The notes beneath the pieces are model-generated. The model made no database searches and was not told where the DNA came from. It saw nothing but the letters and a program-made list of their open reading frames with translations. Below are positions 16,238-25,464 of a DNA stretch of 64,000 bases, piece after piece. The DNA is taken from positions 49,426 to 113,425 of the forward strand of contig NZ_QOKW01000021.1 of assembly GCF_008365375.1 (NCBI RefSeq). Direction: 5' to 3'. Origin of the DNA: Roseomonas genomospecies 6 (GTDB lineage Bacteria; Pseudomonadota; Alphaproteobacteria; Azospirillales; Azospirillaceae). Numbering within the stretch: position 1 is the stretch's first letter; each line of letters starts with the position of its first letter. The position numbers and the translations under genes were made by a program.

Positions 16238-17497
16238 ATGACCGCTTTGGACCACCCGATCATTCTCTGCCACGACTGCGGGGTGCCGCATGTCCTGCCG
16301 CCGGCCTTGCCCGGACACCGCGCGGAATGCCGCCGTTGCGGCGCGGTGCTGCGCCATTTCCGGACGGGCGGGCTGGAGCATGGGACGGCGCTTGCCATCG
16401 CTTCGGCGATCCTGTTCGTCACCGCCAACCTGTTTCCGATCCTGACCTTCGAACTGGAAGGGAGGGCGCAGACGGCCACCCTGCTCAGCGGCTCCGTGGC
16501 GCTGTGGAACGGCGGATACGAGGTGCTGGGCGCCCTGGTCTTCTTCGTGCTGTTCCTGGCGCCGCTGGCGCAGGTTCTGGGAACGCTCTACGTCGTGATG
16601 CCGCTCGCCGCGGGGCGGACCGCGGCGCCGGGGGCGGCCTGGATCTTCCGGACGGTGGGGCGGCTGCGCCGCTGGGCGATGGCGGAGGTCTTTCTGCTGG
16701 GCCTGATCGTCGCCTACGTGAAGCTGTCCGATCTGGCGGAGTTGGAGGTGGGGCCGTCGCTGGCCGCGCTGGTCGCCTTCATCCTGGTGCAGGTTTGGGG
16801 GCAAGCCACCCTCAGCCCCTTCGAGGTGTGGGAGCGGATCGCGCCGCAGACGCGCGTGGCGCAGACGGCCGGCGCCGATCCGGAGCGGCTGACCGCCTGC
16901 CACGACTGCCGTCAGGTGGTCGCCGGGACGGCAAACGGTGATGGGGGAGGCGACTGCCCGCGCTGCGGCGCCGGGTTGCACCGGCGGAAGCCGGACAGCC
17001 TGCGGCGAAGCTGGGCGCTGATCTGCGCCGCGACGATCCTCTACATCCCGGCGAATCTGCTGCCGATCATGACGGTGGTCTATTTCGGCGCGGGCCAGCC
17101 AGACACCATCCTGTCCGGGGTGGAGGCGCTGATCGTGGCGGAGATGTGGCCGGTGGCCCTGCTGGTCTTCTTCGCCAGCATCACCGTCCCGGTTCTGAAG
17201 CTGATCGGGCTGGTCTATCTGCTGGTCACCGTGCAGCGGCGATCGCCGGAGCGGCAGCGGGACCGGACGCGGCTGTACCGGATGATCGAGGGGGTGGGGC
17301 GCTGGTCCATGGTGGACATCTTCATGATCTCGCTCCTGGCGGCTCTGGTCCAACTGGGCGCCATCGCCACCATCCATGCGGAGCTTGGGGCCGTCGCCTT
17401 CGCGGCGGTCGTCGTCATCACCATGCTGGCGTCGGAGTCCTTCGATCCGCGCCTGATCTGGGACGCGGCCCGGCGGCAGGACTCCTCCCATGACTGA
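16238..17497 (+). CDS. pqiA: PqiA-type membrane protein, two-halved paraquat-inducible protein A
   Basis: The 419-residue inner-membrane protein is built of two similar halves. Each begins with a zinc-ribbon-like pair of C-x2-C motifs (C-H-D-C...C-R-R-C near residues 11-33; C-H-D-C...C-P-R-C near 222-244) followed by about four membrane helices. PqiA is the membrane partner of the MCE protein PqiB and lipoprotein PqiC in an intermembrane lipid-transport system. Its end overlaps pqiB by 8 bases, and pqiC follows, giving the standard pqiABC order. Confidence 0.93.
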   Translation: MTALDHPIILCHDCGVPHVLPPALPGHRAECRRCGAVLRHFRTGGLEHGTALAIASAILFVTANLFPILTFELEGRAQTATLLSGSVALWNGGYEVLGALVFFVLFLAPLAQVLGTLYVVMPLAAGRTAAPGAAWIFRTVGRLRRWAMAEVFLLGLIVAYVKLSDLAELEVGPSLAALVAFILVQVWGQATLSPFEVWERIAPQTRVAQTAGADPERLTACHDCRQVVAGTANGDGGGDCPRCGAGLHRRKPDSLRRSWALICAATILYIPANLLPIMTVVYFGAGQPDTILSGVEALIVAEMWPVALLVFFASITVPVLKLIGLVYLLVTVQRRSPERQRDRTRLYRMIEGVGRWSMVDIFMISLLAALVQLGAIATIHAELGAVAFAAVVVITMLASESFDPRLIWDAARRQDSSHD

Positions 17498-19181
17498 GCG
17501 GAACTCCACGGAGCCGGTCAGCCCGGTGGTCCGCCGCCGCCGCGGTCTGCCGCTGGTCTGGCTGGTGCCGCTGGTCGCCGCTCTGGTCGGCGGATGGCTG
17601 GCCTGGACGACGCTGAGCGGGCGTGGCCCGACCATCACCATCACCTTCGACACGGCGGAGGGGCTGGAGCCCGGCAAGACCCGCGTGCGCTACCGCGACG
17701 TGGATGTGGGGACGGTGCAGGGGGTGGCGGTCTCGCCCGATCTGGCGAATGTCATCGTCACCGTGCGGATGGTGAAGGGGGCGGCCTCCTACCTCAACGA
17801 CCGGACGAGATTCTGGGTGGTGAAGCCCCGGCTGGGTTTCGGCGGCGTGTCGGGCCTCAGCACGCTGGTTTCGGGCGCCTACATCGGGATGGACCCGGGA
17901 ATGGGGAACGGCGAGGCGATGACCGCCTTCCGGGGGCTGGAGGAGCCGCCGCTGATCCGCTCCAGCTCGCCGGGGCGGCGCTTCGCGCTGCAGGCCGACC
18001 GGCTGGGCGGGCTGGGGCCGGGGGCACCGATCTACTACCGCGGCATCCAGGTCGGCGAGGTGGTGGGGTACGAGTTCTCCCAGGACTGGCAGTCGCTGAC
18101 CATCCCGGTCTTCATCCATGCCCCCTATGACCGGATCGTCCGGCCCAACACCCGCTTCTGGAACGCCAGCGGCCTGTCGGTGACCATCGGGCCGGAGGGG
18201 CCGACGGTCGCGCTGGAATCGCTCCAGTCGCTGGCGACGGGCGGGGTGGCCTTCGAGACTCCCGGGCTGGGCGGCCCCTCCGACAACGGGGAGATCGCGG
18301 CGGAGGGCACGGCCTTCCCCCTCTACGACAGCCGCAACGCCGCCAGCGATGCGCGGTACACCCGGCGGGTGCCCTTCCTGGTGCATTTCGACGGGTCGGT
18401 CCGCGGCCTGCATCCGGGGTCCGCGGTGGAGTTCCGCGGCATCCGCGTGGGCGAGGTGACCGACATCCGCCTGGACGTGGACCCGGTGACCGGCGAGGCC
18501 CGCATTCCGGTGACCCTGAACATCGAGCCGGAGCGGCTGGACGGCGACCGCGGCACCGCGCACGACGCCGAGACCGCCTATGCCCGCATGAAGGTGCTGG
18601 TGGAGCAGGGGCTGCGGGCGCAGTTGCGCACCGGCAACCTGCTGACCGGCGAACTGATCGTGACGCTCGACCTGTTCCCCGACGCGCCGAGGGAGACGCT
18701 CATCACCGGCGGCCCCTATCCGGAGTTGCCGTCCCAGCCGAACGTCCTCGACACGGCGACCCGCACCGCCACCGACCTGATGAACGAGCTGGCCCGCGCG
18801 CCCATCGCCGAGACGGTGACGGAGCTTCGCTCAACCATCCAGAAGGCCGGCGCGCTGCTCGGCTCGCCGGAGGTGGCGCAGGCCGTCGTCTCGCTCAGCC
18901 GCTCCCTGGCGGAGCTGGAGAAGACGACCCAGGCGCTGGGCACGGAAGGGGGGCCGACCATCCGCGCCCTGCGCGACGTGGCGGAGAACACGTCGAAGCT
19001 GGTCCGGCAGGCGGAACGGACCCTCGGCAGCACGGACAGTCTGGTCAATTCGTCCCGCCCCGCGGTCAGCGACCTGCAAGGGCTGGTGCGCGAACTGACC
19101 GCGGCGGCCCGGTCCATCCGTGGGCTGACCGATTATCTCGAACGCCATCCCGAAGCCCTGATCCGGGGCAAACGCGGTTGA
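17490..19181 (+). CDS. pqiB: PqiB-type MCE protein of an intermembrane lipid-transport tunnel
   Basis: The 563-residue protein has one N-terminal membrane anchor (residues 22-44) and three MCE/MlaD domains. They are visible as repeated G-x-x-V-R-Y-R-x-V-x-V-G-x-V patterns: G-K-T-R-V-R-Y-R-D-V near 62, G-A-P-I-Y-Y-R-G-I near 178, and G-S-A-V-E-F-R-G-I near 310. A C-terminal coiled-coil region of about 140 residues follows. MCE rings stack to form a needle through the periplasm for lipid movement. It overlaps pqiA by 8 bases and abuts pqiC. Confidence 0.93.
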   Translation: MTERNSTEPVSPVVRRRRGLPLVWLVPLVAALVGGWLAWTTLSGRGPTITITFDTAEGLEPGKTRVRYRDVDVGTVQGVAVSPDLANVIVTVRMVKGAASYLNDRTRFWVVKPRLGFGGVSGLSTLVSGAYIGMDPGMGNGEAMTAFRGLEEPPLIRSSSPGRRFALQADRLGGLGPGAPIYYRGIQVGEVVGYEFSQDWQSLTIPVFIHAPYDRIVRPNTRFWNASGLSVTIGPEGPTVALESLQSLATGGVAFETPGLGGPSDNGEIAAEGTAFPLYDSRNAASDARYTRRVPFLVHFDGSVRGLHPGSAVEFRGIRVGEVTDIRLDVDPVTGEARIPVTLNIEPERLDGDRGTAHDAETAYARMKVLVEQGLRAQLRTGNLLTGELIVTLDLFPDAPRETLITGGPYPELPSQPNVLDTATRTATDLMNELARAPIAETVTELRSTIQKAGALLGSPEVAQAVVSLSRSLAELEKTTQALGTEGGPTIRALRDVAENTSKLVRQAERTLGSTDSLVNSSRPAVSDLQGLVRELTAAARSIRGLTDYLERHPEALIRGKRG

Positions 19182-19189
19182 GGATTTCC

Positions 19190-19786
19190 ATGGCCCCAAT
19201 TCCGAACGTCCGTCGCCTCCTGCTGTGCGCCTGCGCCGTCGCTCTGCTCGCCGCTTGCGGAACGCCGCCCAGCCGCTTCTACCACCTGAACGCCACCGCG
19301 CCGGACGCCGCCCAGCCGCGGAGCGGCGAAGGCCAGCGGCGGGTGATCGGCCTCGACGGGGTGGAGATTCCCGGCTATCTCGACCGCCCCGAACTGGTGC
19401 TGCGCGCGCCGGGCAACCGGCTGGTCGTCATGGAGTTCGACCGCTGGGGCGGCCCCATCGACGAGATGGTGACCCGCACGCTGCTGCGGAATCTGGAAGC
19501 TGACCTTCCGGGGGCGGAGGTGGTCGGCCTGCCGCTCCAGCGTGATTTTCCGCTGTCCCAGGTGGTCGAGGTGACCTTGGACCGCTTCGACGCGACGGAG
19601 GGCGGGCCGGCGGTGCTGGAAGCGCGCTGGCGCGTCTTCGACCAGGGCGGGGACCGGCTGCGCCGGCTTGGCCATACCGCGGTGCAGGAACCGATGGCTG
19701 AAGCCGCCGATCCCGGTGCCGTCGCGGACGCGCTCAGCCGAACCTTGGCCCGGTTGGCGCAAGATATTGCAAGCGCGCTGCGCTGA
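19190..19786 (+). CDS. pqiC: PqiC-type outer-membrane lipoprotein (ABC transport auxiliary family)
   Basis: From the ATG at 19190 the product is 198 residues with a lipoprotein signal ending in the lipobox L-L-A-A-C, so it should be anchored to a membrane, probably the outer one. The rest fits the PqiC/YmbA family (F-Y-H-L-N near residue 30, R-P-E-L-V-L near 65). TTGAGGA sits six bases ahead of the ATG; the TTG in it, overlapping the pqiB stop, is an alternative start four codons earlier. It completes pqiABC. Confidence 0.88.
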   Translation: MAPIPNVRRLLLCACAVALLAACGTPPSRFYHLNATAPDAAQPRSGEGQRRVIGLDGVEIPGYLDRPELVLRAPGNRLVVMEFDRWGGPIDEMVTRTLLRNLEADLPGAEVVGLPLQRDFPLSQVVEVTLDRFDATEGGPAVLEARWRVFDQGGDRLRRLGHTAVQEPMAEAADPGAVADALSRTLARLAQDIASALR

Positions 19787-20095
19787 TTTCGGTCATCCGT
19801 TCCAAATCGGCGCGCCTAGATGAAAATATTCGGTTTTCGCTGGGTTGCCTCAAATGCTGCGTTGCAATGACCGCAATTTGTCTCAAGATTTGGGACCGGA
19901 TGTAATTTGGATGGAGACCTGCGTAATTCGCAGAGATTGATTGACTGGGATCAATGTGACTGAGAACCTTCCGGCGCCTACTGATCGGGCAAGCGCGATG
20001 CTTGGCCGGGCGGTCCGTCCGGTCCGGCGCCGCGCAACGTGGCGCGGCCCCCGCCGGGGAGGGCAGGGACCGCCGCAGACCAATAGAGGCGCGTC
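19787..20095 (+). other. Intergenic leader before pflB
   Basis: This 309-base gap holds AT-richer sequence than its surroundings, an FNR/FixK-type box at 19941-19954, and a GC-rich 5' leader just before pflB. I see no gene, RNA structure of known class or terminator in it. The frames open here are short and start poorly. Confidence 0.6.
19941..19954. promoter_or_regulatory. FNR/FixK/Anr-type box upstream of pflB
   Basis: The sequence TTGACTGGGATCAA matches the TTGAT-N4-ATCAA consensus in 9 of 10 conserved positions. It lies 142 bases before the pflB start. If it acts as a class II site at -41.5, transcription would begin near 19989. Control by oxygen limitation fits an oxygen-sensitive glycyl-radical enzyme. 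Confidence 0.75.
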
Positions 20096-22378
20096 ATGGA
20101 TTCCCTGCTGTTCGAACCGAAAATCCCCGTTGCCGAAACCACGGCGCCGGACCCCTGGCGCGGTTTTGCGCCCGGTTCCTGGCGGACCGCGGTCGATCTG
20201 CGCGATTTCATCGTGAAGAACGTCCGCCCCTACGATGGCGACGGCAGCTTCCTCTCCCCGGCCAGCGACCGCACCCTGTCGCTGTGGAGCAAGGTCCGCG
20301 ATCTCCTGAAGGAGGAGCGCGCGGCCAAGGGCGGCGTGCTGGACGCCGACACGGAACTGGTGTCCTCCATCGTCAGCCACGCCCCCGGCTACATCGACCG
20401 GGACCTTGAGGTCATCGTCGGCCTTCAGACGGACAAGCCGCTGAAGCGCTCGATCATGCCCTTCGGCGGCTGGCGCATGGTCAAGACGGGCCTGGAGGCC
20501 TACGGCTTCACACCGTCGCCCAAGCTGGACGACGTGTTCCCGGCGCTTCGCAAGACTCACAACGACGGCGTGTTCGACGTCTACACCGAGGAGATGCTGC
20601 GCTGCCGGAAGTCCGGCGTCATCACCGGCCTGCCGGACGCCTACGGGCGCGGGCGCATCATCGGCGACTACCGCCGGCTGGCGCTCTACGGCGCCGATTT
20701 CCTGATCGAGGACAAGAAGGCCCAGTACAAGAGCCTGGAAGTCGACCGCATCGACGAGCACACCCTGCGCCTGCGCGAGGAGATCACCGAGCAGATCCGC
20801 GCGCTCCGCGATCTCGTGACGATGGCGAAGTCCTACGGCTTCGACGTGACCCGCCCGGCGGCCACGGCCTTCGAGGCGGTGCAGTGGACCTATCTGGCCT
20901 ATCTGGCGGCGGTGAAGGAGGCCAACGGCGCCGCCATGTCGCTCGGTCGCGTCTCCAGCTTCCTCGACGTCTACATCGAGCGCGACCTGCGCGAAGGCCG
21001 TCTGGACGAGGCGGGCGCCCAGGAACTGATCGACCAGTTCGTCATCAAGCTGCGGATGGTGCGGTTCCTGCGCACGCCGGAATACGACCAGCTCTTCTCG
21101 GGCGACCCGACCTGGGTGACGGAATGCATCGGCGGCATGGCGCTTGACGGGCGCACGCTGGTGACCAAGGGCAGCTTCCGCATGCTGCACACGCTCCAGA
21201 ATCTCGGGCCCGCTCCGGAACCGAACCTGACGGTGCTGTGGTCGGAAAGCCTGCCGGAGGGCTTCAAGGCCTTCTGCGCCGAGACCTCGATCAAGACCTG
21301 CTCGGTGCAGTACGAGAACGATGATCTGATGCGGCCCTATTGGGGCGACGACTACGGCATCGCCTGCTGCGTCTCGGCCATGCGGATCGGCAAGCAGATG
21401 CAGTTCTTCGGCGCCCGCGCCAACCTCGCCAAGACGCTGCTCTACGCCATCAACGGCGGCCGCGACGAGGTGTCGGGCGAGCAGGTCGGTCCGGCCTTCG
21501 CGCCGATCACCGGCGACGTGCTGGACCACGACACGGTGGTCGCCCGCCTGCTGCCGATGATGGAATGGCTGGCGCGCGCCTACATGAACACGCTCAACGC
21601 CATCCACTTCATGCATGACAAGTACATGTACGAGCGGCTGGAGATGGCGCTGCACGACCGCGACGTGCTGCGCACCATGGCCTGCGGCATCGCCGGCCTG
21701 AGCGTGGTGGCGGACAGCCTGTCGGCGATCAAGCACGCCACGGTCAAGGTGGTCCGCGACGAGCGGGGCCTCGCCACCGACTTCGTGATCGAGGGCGACT
21801 ATCCGGCCTTCGGCAACAACGACGACCGGGTGGACGGCATCGCGGTGTGGCTGGTCGAGACCTTCATGGGTCTGCTGCGCAAGCAGAAGGCCTACCGCGA
21901 CGCGGTGCCGACGCAGTCGGTGCTGACGATCACCTCGAACGTGGTCTACGGCAAGAAGACGGGCAACACGCCGGACGGGCGCAAGGCCGGCCAGCCCTTC
22001 GCGCCGGGGGCCAACCCGATGCACGGGCGCGACCGCAAGGGGGCCATCGCGTCGATGGCCTCGGTGGCGAAGCTGCCCTATGCCCACGCCCAGGACGGCA
22101 TCAGCTACACCTTCACCATCGTGCCCGGCGCTCTGGGCCCGACCGAGGGTGAGCGGGTGGACAATCTGGTGGGCATGCTGGACGGCTATTTCGGCCAGGG
22201 CGGCCACCACATCAACGTGAACGTCTTCGACCGCGAGACGCTTCTGCACGCCATGGACCATCCGGAGCTGTACCCGCAGCTCACCATCCGGGTGTCGGGC
22301 TACGCGGTGAACTTCATCAAGCTGACCCGCGAGCAGCAGATGGACGTCATCAGCCGCACCTTCCACGGCGCGCATTGA
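20096..22378 (+). CDS. pflB: Pyruvate formate-lyase (formate C-acetyltransferase), glycyl-radical enzyme
   Basis: This 760-residue enzyme splits pyruvate with CoA into acetyl-CoA and formate under anoxia. The tandem catalytic cysteines (I-A-C-C-V-S) lie at about 424-425 and the glycyl-radical motif R-V-S-G-Y-A-V-N-F at the C-terminus, with Gly735 carrying the radical. Length and both sites match Escherichia coli PflB closely. The radical must be installed by the SAM enzyme PflA, but no pflA or focA lies next to it in this window. An FNR-type box precedes the gene. REP repeats and an oppositely transcribed regulator gene follow it. Confidence 0.95.
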   Translation: MDSLLFEPKIPVAETTAPDPWRGFAPGSWRTAVDLRDFIVKNVRPYDGDGSFLSPASDRTLSLWSKVRDLLKEERAAKGGVLDADTELVSSIVSHAPGYIDRDLEVIVGLQTDKPLKRSIMPFGGWRMVKTGLEAYGFTPSPKLDDVFPALRKTHNDGVFDVYTEEMLRCRKSGVITGLPDAYGRGRIIGDYRRLALYGADFLIEDKKAQYKSLEVDRIDEHTLRLREEITEQIRALRDLVTMAKSYGFDVTRPAATAFEAVQWTYLAYLAAVKEANGAAMSLGRVSSFLDVYIERDLREGRLDEAGAQELIDQFVIKLRMVRFLRTPEYDQLFSGDPTWVTECIGGMALDGRTLVTKGSFRMLHTLQNLGPAPEPNLTVLWSESLPEGFKAFCAETSIKTCSVQYENDDLMRPYWGDDYGIACCVSAMRIGKQMQFFGARANLAKTLLYAINGGRDEVSGEQVGPAFAPITGDVLDHDTVVARLLPMMEWLARAYMNTLNAIHFMHDKYMYERLEMALHDRDVLRTMACGIAGLSVVADSLSAIKHATVKVVRDERGLATDFVIEGDYPAFGNNDDRVDGIAVWLVETFMGLLRKQKAYRDAVPTQSVLTITSNVVYGKKTGNTPDGRKAGQPFAPGANPMHGRDRKGAIASMASVAKLPYAHAQDGISYTFTIVPGALGPTEGERVDNLVGMLDGYFGQGGHHINVNVFDRETLLHAMDHPELYPQLTIRVSGYAVNFIKLTREQQMDVISRTFHGAH

Positions 22379-22387
22379 GTGCCTGAA

Positions 22388-22526
22388 AGTCCCCTCTCCC
22401 CTCCGGGGAGAGGGTTAAGGGTGAGGGGGCGCCCGAAGGGCGGAAACGCAGCCTCATTGCAGTGCGTTTCCGGCCTTGCGGCCGCCCCCTCATCCCATAC
22501 CCTTCTCCCCGGAGGGGAGAAGGGCT
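22388..22526. repeat. REP-like inverted repeat pair (family B)
   Basis: Two facing units (CCCCTCTCCC-CTCC-GGGGAGAGGG and its later counterpart ending GGGGAGAAGGG) surround about 70 bases, themselves partly palindromic. They fill the gap between convergent pflB and the sigma-54 regulator gene and may act as a bidirectional stop. No strong T-run is seen. Confidence 0.8.
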
Positions 22527-22527
22527 T

Positions 22528-23964
22528 TTACACCGCCCCCTGCGCATCCTCCCTGATCCCCAGCGCCTGCATCCGCTCGTAGAGCGAGGCGCGGGAAATT
22601 CCCAGGAGCTTGGCGGCCTTCGCCTTCACCCCGCCGGTGCGGGACAGGGCGCCGACGATGGCCGCGCGCTCCGTGTCCTTCAGCACGTCGCTCAACGGGC
22701 GGGTGCCGCCCTCCATCGGACGGTCGCCGGAACCGGCGGAACCCGCCGTGCGGGGAAGGGCGGCCTGGATGTGGTCACGGGTCAGGGCCAGATCGTCGGT
22801 CATGGCGGACACCCGCTCCAGCACGTTGCGCAACTCCCGCACATTGCCCGGCCAGTCGTAACCCTCCAGCGCGGCGGTGGCTCCGGCGGTCAGCTCCCGC
22901 GACGGGGTGGCGGCGGCGAAGGCCAGTTCGTCCAGAATACGGTCGGCAATGCTGCCGATGTCCTCCGTCCGCTCGCGCAGCGGCGGCAGGGTGATCGGAA
23001 TCACGTTCAGACGGTAATAGAGGTCGGCGCGGAACTGCCGCTCGCGGACCAGGGCGTCCAGGTCGCGGCTGGTCGCCGCGATGACGCGCAGATCGACGCG
23101 GACCACCTTGTTTGAGCCGACCGCCTCGAACTCCCGCTCCTGAAGCACACGCAGCAGCTTGGCCTGGAGCGGAAGCGGCATGTCCCCGATCTCGTCCAGG
23201 AACAGGGTGCCGCCGTCGGCAAGCTGGAACTTGCCCTCGCGCATCTTGCGGTCGGCGCCGGTGTAGGCGCCGGGGGCGACGCCGAACAGCTCCGACTCCA
23301 ACAGGTTTTCCGGGATCGCCGCGACGTTCACCCCGACGAAGGGCGCATTGGCGCGCGGGCTGGCGGCGTGGATGCCGTGGGCCAGCAGCTCCTTGCCGGT
23401 GCCGGTCTCGCCCAGCAGAAGGACGGTGCTGTCGAGCTGCGCGGCGCGGCGGGCCAGACGCTTCACCTCGCGCATGGAGTCGCTGTTGCCGATCATCTGC
23501 GACAGGGAGTATTTCGCGCGCCGCTCCTGCGCCAGCTCCTGCCGGGTGCGGTTCAGCTCCTCCTGGAGCTTCTGGTACTTGGACATCAGCGGGCGCAGCC
23601 GGTCGGCCCGGTCGAACAGGGCGAAGCCGATGGCGCCGATCAGCGTCCCGTCCTCCTCGCGCAGCGGCAGGCGGGTGACCACGATGGTCCGCTCCCCGAT
23701 GTCCATGAGGTCGAGCAGCATGGTCTGCCCGCTCTCCACCACATGGCGCATCTGGCTGTTGGGGATGACCTCCTCGACCGGGCGGCCCAGCGCGTCGTCC
23801 GGGTTGCCGGAATAGCCCAACAACTCCAGGTAGCGGTCTCCGATCCAGGCGATGCGCGCGTCCCGGTCCACCACGATCAGCCCGACGCAGGCGTCCGCCA
23901 GATGCTGGAACAGCGAATCCACGGCCCTGGCGCGCAGATGTTCGAAGTTCGGTTCGAGGCTCAT
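22528..23964 (-). CDS. PAS-domain sigma-54-dependent transcriptional activator
   Basis: From the ATG at 23964 (with AGGAAGAAGG ahead) the product has 478 residues. Residues 15-125 are a PAS sensory domain (V-G-L-I-V-V-D-R-D-A-R-I), followed by a coiled linker, then an AAA+ domain with G-E-T-G-T-G-K-E near residue 190. The sigma-54 contact loop reads G-A-Y-T-G-A instead of the common G-A-F-T-G-A. A Fis-type helix-turn-helix ends the protein (L-L-G-I-S-R-A-S-L-Y-E-R-M). No receiver domain is present, so it probably senses a ligand through PAS. Its targets are unknown. The frame is open 23 codons further up, where no good ribosome site exists. Confidence 0.88.
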   Translation of the reverse strand: MSLEPNFEHLRARAVDSLFQHLADACVGLIVVDRDARIAWIGDRYLELLGYSGNPDDALGRPVEEVIPNSQMRHVVESGQTMLLDLMDIGERTIVVTRLPLREEDGTLIGAIGFALFDRADRLRPLMSKYQKLQEELNRTRQELAQERRAKYSLSQMIGNSDSMREVKRLARRAAQLDSTVLLLGETGTGKELLAHGIHAASPRANAPFVGVNVAAIPENLLESELFGVAPGAYTGADRKMREGKFQLADGGTLFLDEIGDMPLPLQAKLLRVLQEREFEAVGSNKVVRVDLRVIAATSRDLDALVRERQFRADLYYRLNVIPITLPPLRERTEDIGSIADRILDELAFAAATPSRELTAGATAALEGYDWPGNVRELRNVLERVSAMTDDLALTRDHIQAALPRTAGSAGSGDRPMEGGTRPLSDVLKDTERAAIVGALSRTGGVKAKAAKLLGISRASLYERMQALGIREDAQGAV

Positions 23965-24167
23965 GCCTTCTTCCTTCTTGGCGTCGGGAGGATGCGTCAC
24001 GGGTGCGGACCTAGCATCAAGTGGGGGTGCCATACCAGGGAATCCAGTTGGGCGATCACCGGTCCGAACGGACGGCCGCGGCCCCGCATCGAATTACGCC
24101 GTGTGCCGCAGGGCCGGCTGTTGTATGGTGCCGGAAGATACCGACCGACCGAAGATTCCGCACTGGC

Positions 24168-24743
24168 ATGCTGCCGAAGGCCGATCCGAACGACCCGACC
24201 ATGCCGGACCACGAGCAACTTCTGCTTGCCGTCGCCCGCAACCGCGATTCCGTGGCCTTTCGCACGCTGTTCGATCACTTCGCGCCGCGCATCAAGGCCT
24301 ATGTGCGGCGGCTCGGCGCCGACAGCAGCACGGCGGAGGAGTTGGTCCAGGACGTCATGATGGCGGTCTGGCTGCGGGCGGACCGCTTCGACCCGGCGCT
24401 GGCCAGCGTGTCCACCTGGATCTACACCATTGCCCGCAACCGCCGGATCGACCGTGTCCGGCAGGAGCGCCGGCCCGAGCTTCAACCCGGCGACGTGGTG
24501 CCGGACGGCGGGGAGGAGCCGCCGCCCGACCACCAGTTCGAGGCCGCCCAGACGGCCTTCCGCCTGCGCACGGTGATCGGCGACCTGCCGCCGGAACAGG
24601 CCGACGTGCTGCGGCTCGCCTATTACGAGGACAAGGTCCATGCGGAAATCTCCGCCGAACGCGGCATTCCTCTCGGAACCGTGAAGACGCGCCTGCGGCT
24701 GGCCCTGGGCCGTCTGCGCCGGGCCTTTGGGGAGGGGGTTTGA
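24168..24743 (+). CDS. rpoE: ECF RNA polymerase sigma factor, RpoE/ChrR (ECF11)-type
   Basis: This is a 191-residue group IV sigma factor with regions 2 and 4 only. Region 2 has D-S-V-A-F-R-T-L-F-D-H-F through W-I-Y-T-I-A-R-N-R-R-I-D; region 4 has L-P-P-E-Q-A-D-V-L-R-L-A-Y-Y and the G-I-P-L-G-T-V-K-T-R helix. The next gene, coupled to its stop, encodes a ChrR-type anti-sigma factor. By family knowledge, the pair responds to singlet oxygen or photo-oxidative stress and can control carotenoid and stress genes. The start is uncertain: ATG 24168 and ATG 24201 are both in frame and neither has a strong ribosome site. Confidence 0.9.
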   Translation: MLPKADPNDPTMPDHEQLLLAVARNRDSVAFRTLFDHFAPRIKAYVRRLGADSSTAEELVQDVMMAVWLRADRFDPALASVSTWIYTIARNRRIDRVRQERRPELQPGDVVPDGGEEPPPDHQFEAAQTAFRLRTVIGDLPPEQADVLRLAYYEDKVHAEISAERGIPLGTVKTRLRLALGRLRRAFGEGV

Positions 24744-25396
24744 CCGTGCCGGCCCACCATCCCGCCCCCGAACTGCTTCTCGACTACGCCGCCGGCAACC
24801 TGCGGGAAGTGCAGGCGCTGCTGGTCGCCTCGCACCTCGCCTACTGTCCGGACTGCCGGGCGCAGGTCGCCGAACTGGAAGCCTGCGGCGGCGCCCTGCT
24901 GGAGGATCTGCCGCCGGAGCCGGTGTCCGATTCCCTGTTCGGCGCCGTCATGACCCGGCTGGGCGAAACCGCCGCCGCACCGCCGCCGCCCGCGCCGGAA
25001 CCGCCGTCCCGGAGCCTGTTTCCCGGCCCGCTGCGCCGCGCCATCGGGGCGGAGCCGGAGGCGCTGGACTGGGTGCGGATCGTGCCGGGCATCCATTTGT
25101 CCTCCTGGGCGATCAGCGCCGGACCGGCCTCGGCCTGCCTGCTGCGGATGGGGCCGCGGGCGCGGGTACCGGCCCACCGCCACACCGACAGCGAAATGCT
25201 GCTGGTGATGAAGGGCGGCTTCTCCGACCAGTTCGGGGCCTACCGTGTCGGCGACGTGGCCTCGTACGAGACCGGCACGCCGCACAACGCCGTGGCCGAC
25301 GCGGATGGGGAATGCCTGTGCCTGCTGGTGCAGGACCAACCGCTGGTGTTCACCGGCCTGCTCGGCTGGCTGCTCAACCGGGGTTTCCGCTTCTGA
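24740..25396 (+). CDS. chrR: ChrR-type zinc anti-sigma factor with cupin domain
   Basis: The 218-residue protein begins M-T-V-P-A-H-H-P when started at the TTG overlapping the sigma-factor stop, which resembles known ChrR N-termini; a GTG two codons later is possible. The N-terminal anti-sigma domain has the zinc ligands of the family: an early histidine pair and H-x3-C-x2-C (H-L-A-Y-C-P-D-C) near residues 33-40. The C-terminal half is a cupin with the metal-binding H-R-H-T-D-S-E motif near 150. It holds the sigma factor inactive until singlet oxygen-type stress. GGAGGGGG precedes the start inside the sigma gene. Confidence 0.88.
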   Translation: MTVPAHHPAPELLLDYAAGNLREVQALLVASHLAYCPDCRAQVAELEACGGALLEDLPPEPVSDSLFGAVMTRLGETAAAPPPPAPEPPSRSLFPGPLRRAIGAEPEALDWVRIVPGIHLSSWAISAGPASACLLRMGPRARVPAHRHTDSEMLLVMKGGFSDQFGAYRVGDVASYETGTPHNAVADADGECLCLLVQDQPLVFTGLLGWLLNRGFRF

Positions 25397-25464
25397 CCGG
25401 AAAACTGGAACGGGGCGGGAACATTCCCTCCCCGCCACGGGCGCGCTGCTGCTAGACTGCGGCC

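Noticed and set aside
24045..24167. Conserved ECF11 promoter (TGATCC/TAAGA type) before the sigma gene
   Set aside because: I found fragments such as GATCACC but no pair with correct spacing, so self-control of rpoE-chrR is not claimed from sequence.
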